Below are positions 30,660 through 40,337 of a DNA stretch of 64,000 nt, one piece after another. The translations under genes and the position numbers were made by a program. Numbering within the stretch: position 1 is the stretch's first letter; each line of letters starts with the position of its first letter. A model generated the notes under the pieces. That model did not search any database. It was not told the origin of the DNA and saw only the letters and a list, made by a program, of their open reading frames with translations. Source of the stretch: Berberis thunbergii (lineage: Eukaryota > Streptophyta > Magnoliopsida > Ranunculales > Berberidaceae); assembly GCA_003290165.1 (NCBI GenBank), contig QNQO01006937.1, forward strand, positions 496,001 to 560,000, in the 5' to 3' direction.

Positions 30660-32272
30660 GATCATTCGAAACTTCAAGAGAAGTCCTTCATCGATTGAAG
30701 AAATAACATCACTTGTATTTGGCTCATCCCAAGAAAGTTGGAGTAGAGAAAATGGACCAGTTTCGTCTGATCAGCCTTATCCCAGCCATGTTTAAAATTA
30801 TCTCCAAATGCTTGGCTGAAACAAAAAAAAGGGTTCTCCACGAAGTAATTTCTCACGTTTAGTTTAATCCCCGGGTAGACAAATGGTAAACACAGTCCTA
30901 ATTGCAAACAAATTGGTAGATGCTTGCATCCACCAAGCAAAATGAGACATCCTCCTCAAGCTCGACTTCATCCGAGCTTTTAATACTATCAATTGGGATT
31001 TTCTATTAGAGGTCCTCAAGAAGATGGGTTTAAGTAATAAATGGAGTTGGCCGATGAAAACAGTCGTGAGTACTACATCATTCCCTATATCCATAAATGA
31101 ATATCTTTTGGGCATTTCAAAAGCACAAGAGAAGTGCGACAAGGAGACCCAATATCCCTCCTTTGTGTTAGTTGCTGAAATCTTTTTCAAACTTATCGAG
31201 AAGTTAAAGACATGGATATTATTCATGGATTCAAAGTACGTGACAAAGGCATAGAGACGATCTTCAGTATGCAGACGATACATTAGTGATTCTTGAAGTC
31301 AATTACAATAAAAAAATCAAAACGTTTTCTTTGGAAGAGAAAATACATAAGTAAGGTGGGAAGAGCCACCATCTATTACCCTTGCCGCATTCTAGTATTA
31401 TATCTTTCTCTCTTCCACATTCAAGCCACAGTGGCGACCATGCTAAAGAAAATCATGTGTAAGTTTCTTTGGGGGAAAATAAATAACATTTTATAAAATG
31501 AAGCAATGTTTGCAAACCGAAAGGAAATGGAGAGTTGGGTGAGCGCAATGTAAAACAATTCAACACTGCTTTGAGAATGAATGGATTTGGCGCTTCGATT
31601 TGGAAGGAACTGCTCTTTGGTGCAAAATAATTGCGGAGAAATATGGTGTATCCATAGGAAATTGGTTCTCCGGTGAATGATTCAACACTCATGGTTGTAG
31701 CCTTTGAAAAATCATTATGCAACTCAACAATCAATTCGAAGCCAAGATCCGCTATGTGGTTAATGGTGGTGATCAATTTTATTTTTGGAATCATACTTGG
31801 TTGGTACACAAACCCTCAAAACTATTTTTCCTTGATTGTTTTGTATGGTTATCAGCCAATCTGATATTGTTAAGGAGTTTTGCACCATATAGCACAACAG
31901 ACAGTCTTGGAACATTCAATTTTAGGTGTCATCTCTTCGAATGTGAAATGGAAGGCCTTGTTGATTTCTTGGGTTGTCTTCAATGACGAAGAGATGGAAC
32001 ACCTTCATGATTATTGTGAAATGTGAAATAGAAGACCTTCATGATTGCTCTGATTTTTGGGAATGATGAAGCCAAAGATTGCTCCATTAGGAAGAGTTAT
32101 GAACTTTACCTTCCCCTCATCACCCCTTTCTCTAAAAACGTCTTGGTGGGAATGATGAAGAATAGCATATGGATCTCGCGAGGAAAAAAATATTTGGTTT
32201 GGTTAATTGCTCAATGAAAAGCTTTCACAATTGATAACCTTTTGAGGAAAGGGAACTAGTAGGTAAATAGAT

Positions 32273-35153
32273 AAGATGCGAGAGAGAGATGCGTCTAATG
32301 TAAGCCGACAGCGATCCACTAACCTAAGAGCTATGAGTCTCTCTCGACGATCCACTGCCTCATTCTGAGCAGAAGCCGCGCCTCCGCTCCCCGGCTTCGA
32401 TCCCCAATCGCGATCCATTTCTGGTTGGCTCTCAAGAGAGACTGCGAACAAGAGTGGGATTGTGAGTGGTTTGGTTGGGCTGAAAGAACCTTTCTATTGG
32501 TACCAGGTTTTATCGAAGCTCTGTTCGTTTCTGAAGAACAGCCGCCGCTTGGAGAAAAACCCTCTTTTGAAGAACAGCAGCCGCTTGGACGCATCAAGGC
32601 CGCGGTTTTCGATCGGCTTCAAGGCCGCGAGATCCAACCGTCTCTGACTGGAGATCGACCGGCTGCAGCTTGGACGTCTCACGGCCGCGAGTCACCTCTT
32701 CTCTGCCTGGCCCCGACGGCTTTGGCGCACGGGAGACAGGTACGGGGTGAGCCAACAGGACAGCCGTCATCCGCCGCCGCCAGCCGGACTGATTACTGGA
32801 TGTGATGGTCACGGCCCCAGCCTCCACCCCTCCCCCCACGGGACCGGGTCATGGGGATTCTAAGCCCTCTTTCGCTCAGATTTTGGGAAAAACTTTGGTG
32901 GAAGCAGCTGCGGAGACTCCGGTCGAAGGAACCCGTTTCCGCAAAGAGGGGGCCCCAGCAATCGGAATCACGGCCACGGATGAAGTCCGTGGACAAGCTT
33001 TCATAGAAAAACACGTGATTGTCCTAAAATTCTCCAGTTACCGACCAACTTTGGCAGATATTCGAAATTCGCTTCACAGAACTTGGGGCATTTTAGGCGA
33101 TTTCTCACTCGGTTTACTAAATCAAAGGCACGTGTTAGTCCGTCTTCAATCTGAGGAGGAAGCAAAGAAAGTACTGTCGAGAGACTCCTTTTTTATTCGT
33201 GGAGTTCGATTCAAAGCTTTTCGATGGCATGATGGTTTCAGTTTGAAGGAGGACCCGATTTCGGTGCCGTTATGGGTAGAGTTGCCTAATTTACCTTTAC
33301 ATTTATTTCATCCCCCTATTTTAAAAGCAATTGTGAACTCTTTTGGTGGTTTTTTGCGGATGGATGATCATACTCGTTGCCTGTCACGTCCGGGCTTTGC
33401 TCGTGTTTGCGTGGAGATGACTTTGGCGGAGAAATTACCAACCCGAGTTTGGATTGACAGGGCCAACAATAGGGGTTTCTGGCAGAAGATAGAATACCCT
33501 GGTTTCAAATACTGTGATTTTTGTTCTCTGATAGGGCACCAAGAGGAGTTTTGTAGGAAAAAATTGGGTCTTAAGGGCGGAGGGAAAACCCTGGATCTTG
33601 GTATTGAGACGCTGACCAAGCCAAAGGTTGAACCCAACACTGTCCAGCAACAATATGTCCCCGTTATCAAAAAAGCCAAGCCTCTCAATCCTGCAGCAGG
33701 TCCAAGTGGTGCAAAGAATAGTCAGGGGGAGGAGTTTAATGAGGAAGTTGGGGAGAAGAGGCCAGTGGCCATGGAGCCGGGTACGGTGGTGTTGTCAAAC
33801 AAATTTGAGTCGCTCACTGCAAACATTGAGGCAGAGGAGAGTGAGAACATGGTTCTAGTTAATGCTGAGCAGGTTCCAGAAACTACGGAAGAATGCCTTT
33901 TAGAGGCGGGATATACAACTTCGGAGATTGCAAATGCTATTGGAACTCAAGAACAGCCGACACAGCCAACAGATGACATAATCTCAGGGGCCAAGAGTGG
34001 TCTTTCCGACGACATGCCAAATGATAATATCCGCCCGGAACTTCACATTGTGGCAAGGCCACATGAAGACACTGGGGACGCTCAATCGGGGCATCCTGGA
34101 TCAGAGACACGAGCTTCATTAGCAGGGGAATTAGGAGTGGCTTCGCCCCAGCCAGCTTACGGACCCAAACAGAATGCGCTCACCACCAGTCCAAGCCCTG
34201 CGTCAGATCACGGTCTCGGTCAGACCACGACTCTGGGGACTCCTCGGGTCCAGCCTGATCAAGGCCCCAGCTCGTCCATGACTCGAGCAGGACAGCAGTC
34301 AGACCTCAGCCCACGTCCGAGCACGCCCTGTCCACGGCCCCCAGTCCACGGCCCCAGCCTCTTCACGGCCCCAACCCAGAGGACGTGCTACCTCAGGCAG
34401 CGCGTGACGTGCCTGCCGTTGGTGATTCTTTAGTGACGCAAACAATATCGAGTGGAATGACACGGGAAGTAGAGGATGCCACGGCGCACTCGGAAGTGAT
34501 GAAACGTTTGACAGAGGTTCTGGCCAAGCGCGCTCAATCCGCGGTAACAGGTAATTCTTCAGTGCCCGCAGCAGCACGGAACGACGAGGACGGGATGTAT
34601 GAGGTCGTCATCCAGCTGTTTGAGGAGAACCGTGTTTTGCGACTAAAGAAACAATCTATGACCACTAATACACTTGATAGCGCCGCAGATGATAGTGACG
34701 AGGTTGCGTCGGAATCGGAGTTGGGGCCGAAATCCCATGCTATTAATGATATAAACTTGGGGGCGCACTCCGATAAGGATCAACAGAGCAAAGTCAAATC
34801 GGCGGTCCTTCCGGGCAAGCGTCGTACGACAAAGAGGGGTAAATCTTCCTCCCGCGCTTAAGATGATGGAGTTAGAGTCAGAATTCTTATGAGTGCGGAG
34901 CCTATGATTAATACTAGTAGATCTATGGAGATTGGCAACAAGCTCCACCATTGGTGGCTTTGCCTCGAACAACATTTTTGGTGGCAAGTTTCGGCTGCGG
35001 CCCAATTTGTTTTGGTTATGTCACGGGTAAAGTCGTCATGTACCCCCGTATAGATTGTAACTCATTTTTTTGACAAGTAATAACGGTCTGGCATTCCAAC
35101 GGTGCCCCTCCACTATGGAGGTTTAATAAAAAAAAAAAAAAAAAAAAAAAAAA
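32273..35153 (+). mobile_element. ORF1-only LINE derivative with 12-bp target duplication, copy 1
   Basis: The duplication aggtaaatagat stands at 32261-32272 and 35154-35165. The element starts with a GC-rich leader, carries ORF1, then about 290 bases of 3' UTR-like sequence, and ends in a poly(A) of about 28. No endonuclease or reverse transcriptase is present between ORF1 and the tail. It was probably mobilised by another LINE. Confidence 0.85.
32802..34861 (+). pseudogene. LINE ORF1 protein (DUF4283 plus CCHC zinc knuckle), copy 1
   Basis: From ATG at 32802 the frame is open for 543 codons. A Pro-rich start is followed by a DUF4283-type RNA-binding domain (residues about 65-225: VIVLKFSSYRPTLADIRNSL, FFIRGVRFKAFRWHDGFSLK, VPLWVELPNLPLHLFHPPIL). 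A zinc knuckle follows at about residues 238-251 (CDFCSLIGHQEEFC, spacing CX2CX4HX4C). The rest is a low-complexity acidic and Pro/Ser-rich region. Near 34385 a single shift moves the natural continuation to another frame (EDVLPQAARDVPAVGDSL) ending RGKSSSRA and a stop at 34861, for a total near 686 residues. ORF1 proteins bind LINE RNA. It is nearly intact here. Confidence 0.85.
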
Positions 35154-35666
35154 AGGTAAATAGATGTACATGTGCGACAAGGATGAAGGAACCGTAGACC
35201 ACATTCCGAAAATGTGAAGTGGATGCCGAAATTTGGATAAACTTAGAAGCTAAGTTTGGTGTTTCCGTAGCATAGTTTGGTTGTGTATTACAGCTAATAA
35301 GATACTAGAATGACCACAATGTCATTAAGCTTAATGTCACTCCCACTGGCCAATGGATTTGGCGAAGATTACTCTATGCCTTGGGTGCGTATAAAAGAAA
35401 GAAATTAGTCTTTGTTTGAAAATAAAGTTGGCACAAACAAATACCTCATGGCAACCATCAGATACCTTTTGTGCACTTGGGGTTCTTTTTTGGGTATGTA
35501 GAAAGATATGTCTTATTTCAATTATAGGTATGATTGGTTGCATTTAGTTAAATTCTAATCAATCATTTTTGTAAACTTTATATAGTTTTTCAAATTGGAT
35601 TACCATGTAATTGACACCTCATAGTGACATCAATACATTAATTGTTTTTTCGTTTAAAAAAAAAGA

Positions 35667-36404
35667 AAATTTAAGAAAATAATCTATGGTTGCTTGGATT
35701 AAGATAATCCATTAACATTAAAAAAAATATACCAAATTTATTTGAAAGGCTATATGGAGTCTAATCATCTTGAATTTAAGTATAAAAATACTTAAAATTT
35801 TCAAGATTTTATTTCAGCTAGAAATATTGTTAAAATAATGCAAATCTTTATTTTCGAGCCAAAAGCAAAATTCATGTAATTTAGAAAAATTCAAAAAATT
35901 GTCAAAATAAAATATAAATTCAAATAGTACAAATAATATATCAATTTTGGGTGCCTTAACATTTTCTATCCAAATTCCAATGGGCTTAGAATAAGAAAAT
36001 TTTGATTAGTATTTATAGTAATTTTTTACAAAAAATGATATTTACTTTTTCTTTTTATTTTTTGTTTGTAAACAATCATGAACATGGTAATAGGTCCACA
36101 AATACATCATAAATACTTTTTTTTAGGGAAATTACCTATGATTCTTGTCACAACAGTCAAGAAAGAATACAGAAAAGAAGACAAAAATCACAAAATGAAA
36201 AAGCGATAATTTGTATTTCTCTTGTTAGTCCGTCTATTACAATAGGGAAGGTTATGCCAATATATAGGCATAAAGCTCCAATCCTGTTGCAAGCATTCAT
36301 TATATGTGCACCACATTTCTAATGTGTGCATCCTCACAAGTAACAACATTAATAACATGGAATTATTTTTAGGATGTATATTTGCTTTTTAGCAAATAAT
36401 AATG

Positions 36405-36439
<35 letters not shown>
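35667..36439. other. AT-rich stretch ending in an (AAT)n microsatellite
   Basis: Very AT-rich with no gene recognised. From about 36393 to 36439 the sequence is repeats of aat/taa with one tga interruption, directly abutting the element C LTR. Confidence 0.7.
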
Positions 36440-37007
36440 TGATACGTCCATAAATCGTCCTCTTGTGAGTTTGACCTGCAAAACAATTGTTACACTGCCA
36501 AAGATCGCCTTTTTGTGGCCGAAGGCACTTTAATGTTTAAGTCAGTAAGCCTGTTGGAAGAATGATGTAAATTTGGATAAAACTCAGTTCAAATTGCATA
36601 CCTTTGTCGGATGTTACCTTTACCTTTTATAATGGTCATAGTTAACTCTCTGCGTGAGTTAAGCATATGAGGCGCAACGGAAGGGAATGTTTCTTGTAAC
36701 AGTATCCCCCTTAATGAATATGCGTTCGTGGGGGCGTAAATCCCTCCACGGCTTTTTCTTGGTGCAGCGTTCTTATTCTTTATGAGAAAACGCACATCGG
36801 GCCTGGATTCAAGCTCTGATTCGTCTGGGCCTGGATTCGGGCTTTGTTTATGTCTCCTTAGTGGTGGGCCTAGTCCAGGCCTTTATAGTTGGTCCCATGC
36901 TTCCTAGGCTTTACGAACTGGCCCAATAGATTGGGCGTTGTATTCTCGTGATGGATCTTTATGCCACGTGTACAGCCACGACGTTCGGTCTATTTGATGT
37001 ATCATCA
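36440..37007 (-). repeat. Element C 3' LTR, copy 1
   Basis: Read on the minus strand it starts tgatgatacatcaaatag and ends ggacgtatca. It shares blocks with the element B LTR (ttaagcatatgaggcgc seen on the plus strand, and ttgcaggtcaaactcaca). The polypurine tract ctaactaaggggaaagtag lies next to it at 37008-37026. Its body therefore extends to higher coordinates but is cut off at the array junction (37513). A TATA-like tataaaagg lies near 36635. Confidence 0.85.
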
Positions 37008-37232
37008 ACTACTTTCCCCTTAGTTAGTAGGTATGTTCAAGTATCCACTAACTGTGTGGCAATTTTGTTTTAGATTGCAACATTACGGTTTGGTTAGTGC
37101 TCTTACTATCTGTCGTTGTTTTTTTCTTTACGTTGTTCCATCCGCTTGTTCGTTTTGGCGCAATTTCTGAGATTTTTTGCAGTTGTCACACCCTACACAT
37201 TCTCCAAGGCTGGTCCTTTCGCTTACCACTCC

Positions 37233-37240
37233 TATAAAAA
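37233..37240 (+). promoter_or_regulatory. TATA box ahead of the element C antisense ORF
   Basis: The motif cctataaaaagg precedes the ATG at 37330 by about 97 bases, a canonical plant distance for a TATA box with a short leader. The equivalent place in element B reads tcctataagcag. It would drive transcription antisense to the element. Confidence 0.55.
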
Positions 37241-37329
37241 GGAGAGACTCTGTATATGCTCTTCTTCCTTCTGCATATTCTCGTTTTCTGATTGTTGACC
37301 TTTTGGTTCTTCGCATTCGTTCTGTAGTC

Positions 37330-37513
37330 ATGTCTAACTCCAGAGTTTTGGGTGGCAATGCCCTTGATGTTTATGAAGCTTTCTTCATGCTCAAAAGGGT
37401 GACACGCATGACCTTGGACAACATTTGTTACGACTACTCGTTGCCAAATGATTTGAAGATTGTTCTCCCCGGAGATGGCGATAGTCCTTATCATCCTATA
37501 CATGGATACATTG
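37330..37513 (+). pseudogene. Element C antisense ORF, N-terminal part, copy 1
   Basis: The frame from ATG reads MSNSRVLGGNALDVYEAFFM, LKRVTRMTLDNICYDYSLPN and DLKIVLPGDGDSPYHPIHGY. It aligns with the start of the antisense ORF of element B (DLEIILPRKNDSLYRPRTGY). The same start is known from Tat-type additional ORFs. It is fused out of context to element A sequence at the array junction at 37514, so only about 61 codons are genuine. Confidence 0.75.
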
Positions 37514-37993
37514 CCCCGATAATGGTCCAGCAGGAGTTTGGAGCGTTATCTCCTTAGGCACCTACACCTCTTTGGTCCCCTTCACTGTAAACATTCTAGT
37601 TGTCAATGAGGACGTTGTTTCTCTCATGAATGTGTTCTCTGCTGACTTCTTGGGTAAGAGATCTATCCAGATTCTTGTCATTCTTAGGTGGTGGTTGTTG
37701 ACTTTGAGCAAGACTATCGGCCATTAGTGCAAGAAAACTCGTGTGAAGCATAATCTGATCTATGGAGGATCTTTTGTGGTTGCCTCAGTGGTTGGGCTTT
37801 GTTGTTGTTCTACTTTCATGATTGGATCAATTTAGCCTTGTAGATAGGCTTCTTCTGTCGAAGTGCTGACGCTCAGCGTTGTTGTTAGCTCGTGATCTGG
37901 TGCTAGTAACCATGTTTCACAACTCTGCTAGTTTGACAAAATTTGTGTTTTTCTCTAAGGGGAACTTATTGTTCCCCATGGACGACGCCAAAC

Positions 37994-38587
37994 TGATGTG
38001 TCCAAATCTGTCCCTGTAGATTTTTTACCTGCAAAGACGAACAATAGTGAACTAGAGACCACGATTGTGGTGGCCAAAGGCACTCCGATGGTAAAGTCAG
38101 GCACTAAACAGGGATGGAAATACACTGATAAAAATAGGGTTGCATGTGTGTACCTTTCTAATCTGTTTTGTTCACCTTATATAATGAGTGTTCACTCTTT
38201 TACCAACTCTACTACTGAGAGCGTGATGGAGGGAGGAGATCTAATTTAGTATCTTACCCGTCCATTACTAAGTCCTCTTTGACACCTGACTCTAATTTGG
38301 ACTCAATACTTGATTGGACCAAGAATCGTGCAAATGGACCCTAGGCATGCTTTTGCCCATATATCAGTGTTCAGGTCTTATTGTCTTGGACCAAACTCCA
38401 AGATTTGTGCCATACGAGGCCTGCGTAATCTAGGTTTGGGCACCTGACTTATGAGCTGAACAGTAATTAGTCTGGGTCTAGGCTGACCTGACTTGCGCTT
38501 GCATTAGACCAAATTAGGGTTTTTTCGTATTAGCGTCAACCCGTGCCACATGTTCAGTTACGAATGGTCGATTGTTTGATGTCCGAT
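37994..38587 (-). repeat. Element A 5' LTR, copy 2
   Basis: Near-identical to 19862-20455. The segment 37514-37993 ahead of it is the duplicated gag leader and primer-binding region. The element A body is absent because the array junction cut it off. Confidence 0.85.
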
Positions 38588-38697
38588 TAACTTTAGATTG
38601 TGTTGTTGCTTGGGATCCAATATGCATAGTTATTTATCTATACAACTAAATGAATATGCATGTGCTGAGAACGAGCTCCAAATCGAGTTCAATTACA

Positions 38698-39403
38698 GGC
38701 GGTGTGTACAAGGCCCGAGAACGAATTCACCGCCGTATGGCTGACCGGCGATTACTAGCAATTTCGGCTTCATGCAGGTGAGTTGCAGTCTGCAATTCGA
38801 ATTGAGGACGGGTTTTTGGGGTAAGCTCACTTTGTCTCGGCCATGGTAGCACGTGTGTCGCCTAGGGCATAAGGGGCATGATGACTTGACGTCATCCTCA
38901 CCTTCTTCCGACTTATCACCGACAATCTGTTCAGGGTTCCAAACTCAACAGTGGCAACTAAACAGAAGGGTTGCGCTAGTTGCGGGACTTAACCCAACAC
39001 CTTACGACACAAGCTGACGATAGCCATGCACCACCTATATCCGCGTTCCCGAAGGCACCCTTTTCTTTCAAGAGGATTCGCGACATGTCAAGCCCTGGTA
39101 AGGTTCTTTGCTTTGCATTGAATTAAACCACATGTTCAACCGCTTGTGCAGGCCCCCGTCAATTCCTTTGAGTTTCATTCTTGCGAACATACTCCCCATG
39201 CGGGATAGTTAACGCGTTAGCTACAACACTGCACGGGTTAATACGCACAACACTTAGTATCCATCGTTTACGGCTAGGACTACTGGGGTATCTAATCCCA
39301 TTCGCTCTCCTAGCTTTTGTCTGTCAGTGTCGATCCAGCAGAGTGCTTTCACCTTTGGTGTTCTTTCCGATCTCAGTGCATTTCACCGCTCCATTGAAAA
39401 TAA
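38698..39403 (-). pseudogene. rrn16: Plastid 16S rRNA fragment, copy 2
   Basis: Same fragment as 20565-21270. It keeps C at 38730 and G at 38748 where copy 1 has T and A, both at CpG sites. In one place copy 1 keeps cgggtc and this copy has cgggtt. Confidence 0.85.
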
Positions 39404-39477
39404 GACGCACATAGTTACGTAAACTAGTTCTTGATATAGGTTTTGCCATATTTTATAATCTCATAAAAATGTGTCAA

Positions 39478-39707
39478 AGATAATAGGGTCGCTATGCTCG
39501 TTACTAAACTTGTTGAAAAGATGAAATATAACCAAGGTATATCTTTTTTATCAGAGGCTGAATCAATTATCAGAAGAAGAATTAGGCCCAAAATTAGGAT
39601 ACATTCTGGGATAATAAAACTTCCATGGAAGAAATGAAATGAAACTCTTTCATAAATAATCTTGTAGAATCTAGATTGAAGTTTTCATTTTGTACATGCC
39701 AGATCAT
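39478..39707 (-). pseudogene. ndhB: ndhB 5' fragment, copy 2
   Basis: Same 75-77 residue N-terminal fragment of NdhB as in copy 1, with one A missing near 39638 that shifts the frame. Because copies 1 and 3 are open, the missing base could be a consensus error. Confidence 0.85.
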
Positions 39708-40112
39708 GAATTAGTAATTGCATCCAATCTCCAAAAAAGTCTCAATTGTTTTGAAATTTTGATTCTTGGAATTGGAATATTTAAGGAATCCCCATGAATA
39801 TGATCAAACCTTATTCCAAGGTATTTACATATTTACATGAGATTCCTCTTTATTATTCTTAAGCAAGCCCCCGTTAGGGCTTAGTTGATCCATGGTTTAT
39901 GTTTCATCTTTCGTTTCCTTTTCGTTTGCTTCGAGAAAGATATCGATCAATTCCGATTCTTTATTTTTCTATTGATTATTTTCTGATCGAGATGTATGGA
40001 TCCATGGATTTATGTGTCTATATAGATCTTGTTCATGGATTAACGAAAATATGCAAATAGAGCCCCAATGATAGATTGATGATTGATTACAAATATCTAT
40101 GATCCGCCTTCT

Positions 40113-40337
40113 CTATAAAGGGCCAGAAATACCTTGCTCACGTATCATTAGGAAGTGCATTAACATAAATACGATAGTAAGAAGAGATAATACAAAAGTG
40201 TGTAAACTATAAAAACGAATCACAATAGATTGACCCACACTAGCACTTGCACGTAATAACTTGACCAGGGGCGGTCCCATTACAGGAAAAGCATCGGGTA
40301 CACCTGTAGACGTGCCAATTAGTTCAACTTTCAACAA
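40113..40337 (-). pseudogene. petB: petB 3' fragment, copy 2
   Basis: Translation identical to the copy 1 fragment, ending [11 protein letters not shown] and a stop. Genuine similarity to cytochrome b6 covers about 40113-40302. The flanking spacer 40338-40775 is as in copy 1. Confidence 0.9.

Larger units (their letters stand above)
30660..35666 (+). mobile_element. Old LINE fragment interrupted by a younger LINE, copy 1
   Basis: Plus-strand pieces in shifting frames give the reverse transcriptase N-terminal part (DQFRLISLIPAMFKIISKCL), then LDFIRAFNTINWDFLLEVL, the thumb (KVGRATIYYPCRILVLYLS) and the zf-RVT region (YVVNGGDQFYFWNHTW, later FTIDNLLRKGN). The reading stops at the insertion of the younger LINE (32273-35153). 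It resumes at 35166 with CTCATRMKEP and AEIWINLEAKFGVS, and ends near an A-run at 35654-35666. It is very degenerate. The endonuclease half is absent. Confidence 0.8.
19382..37513. repeat. Tandem array copy 1 (18.13 kb)
   Basis: The unit starts at ccccgataatggtcc within element A gag. It contains the 5' end of element A, the plastid-derived mosaic, element B, the nested LINEs, and the 3' LTR plus antisense-ORF start of element C. It is followed head-to-tail by copy 2 at 37514. Confidence 0.9.

Noticed and set aside
32203..32839. Overlapping open frames at the start of the ORF1-only LINE as separate genes
   Set aside because: They are GC-rich shadow frames of the LINE leader on both strands; only the DUF4283/zinc-knuckle frame has family support.
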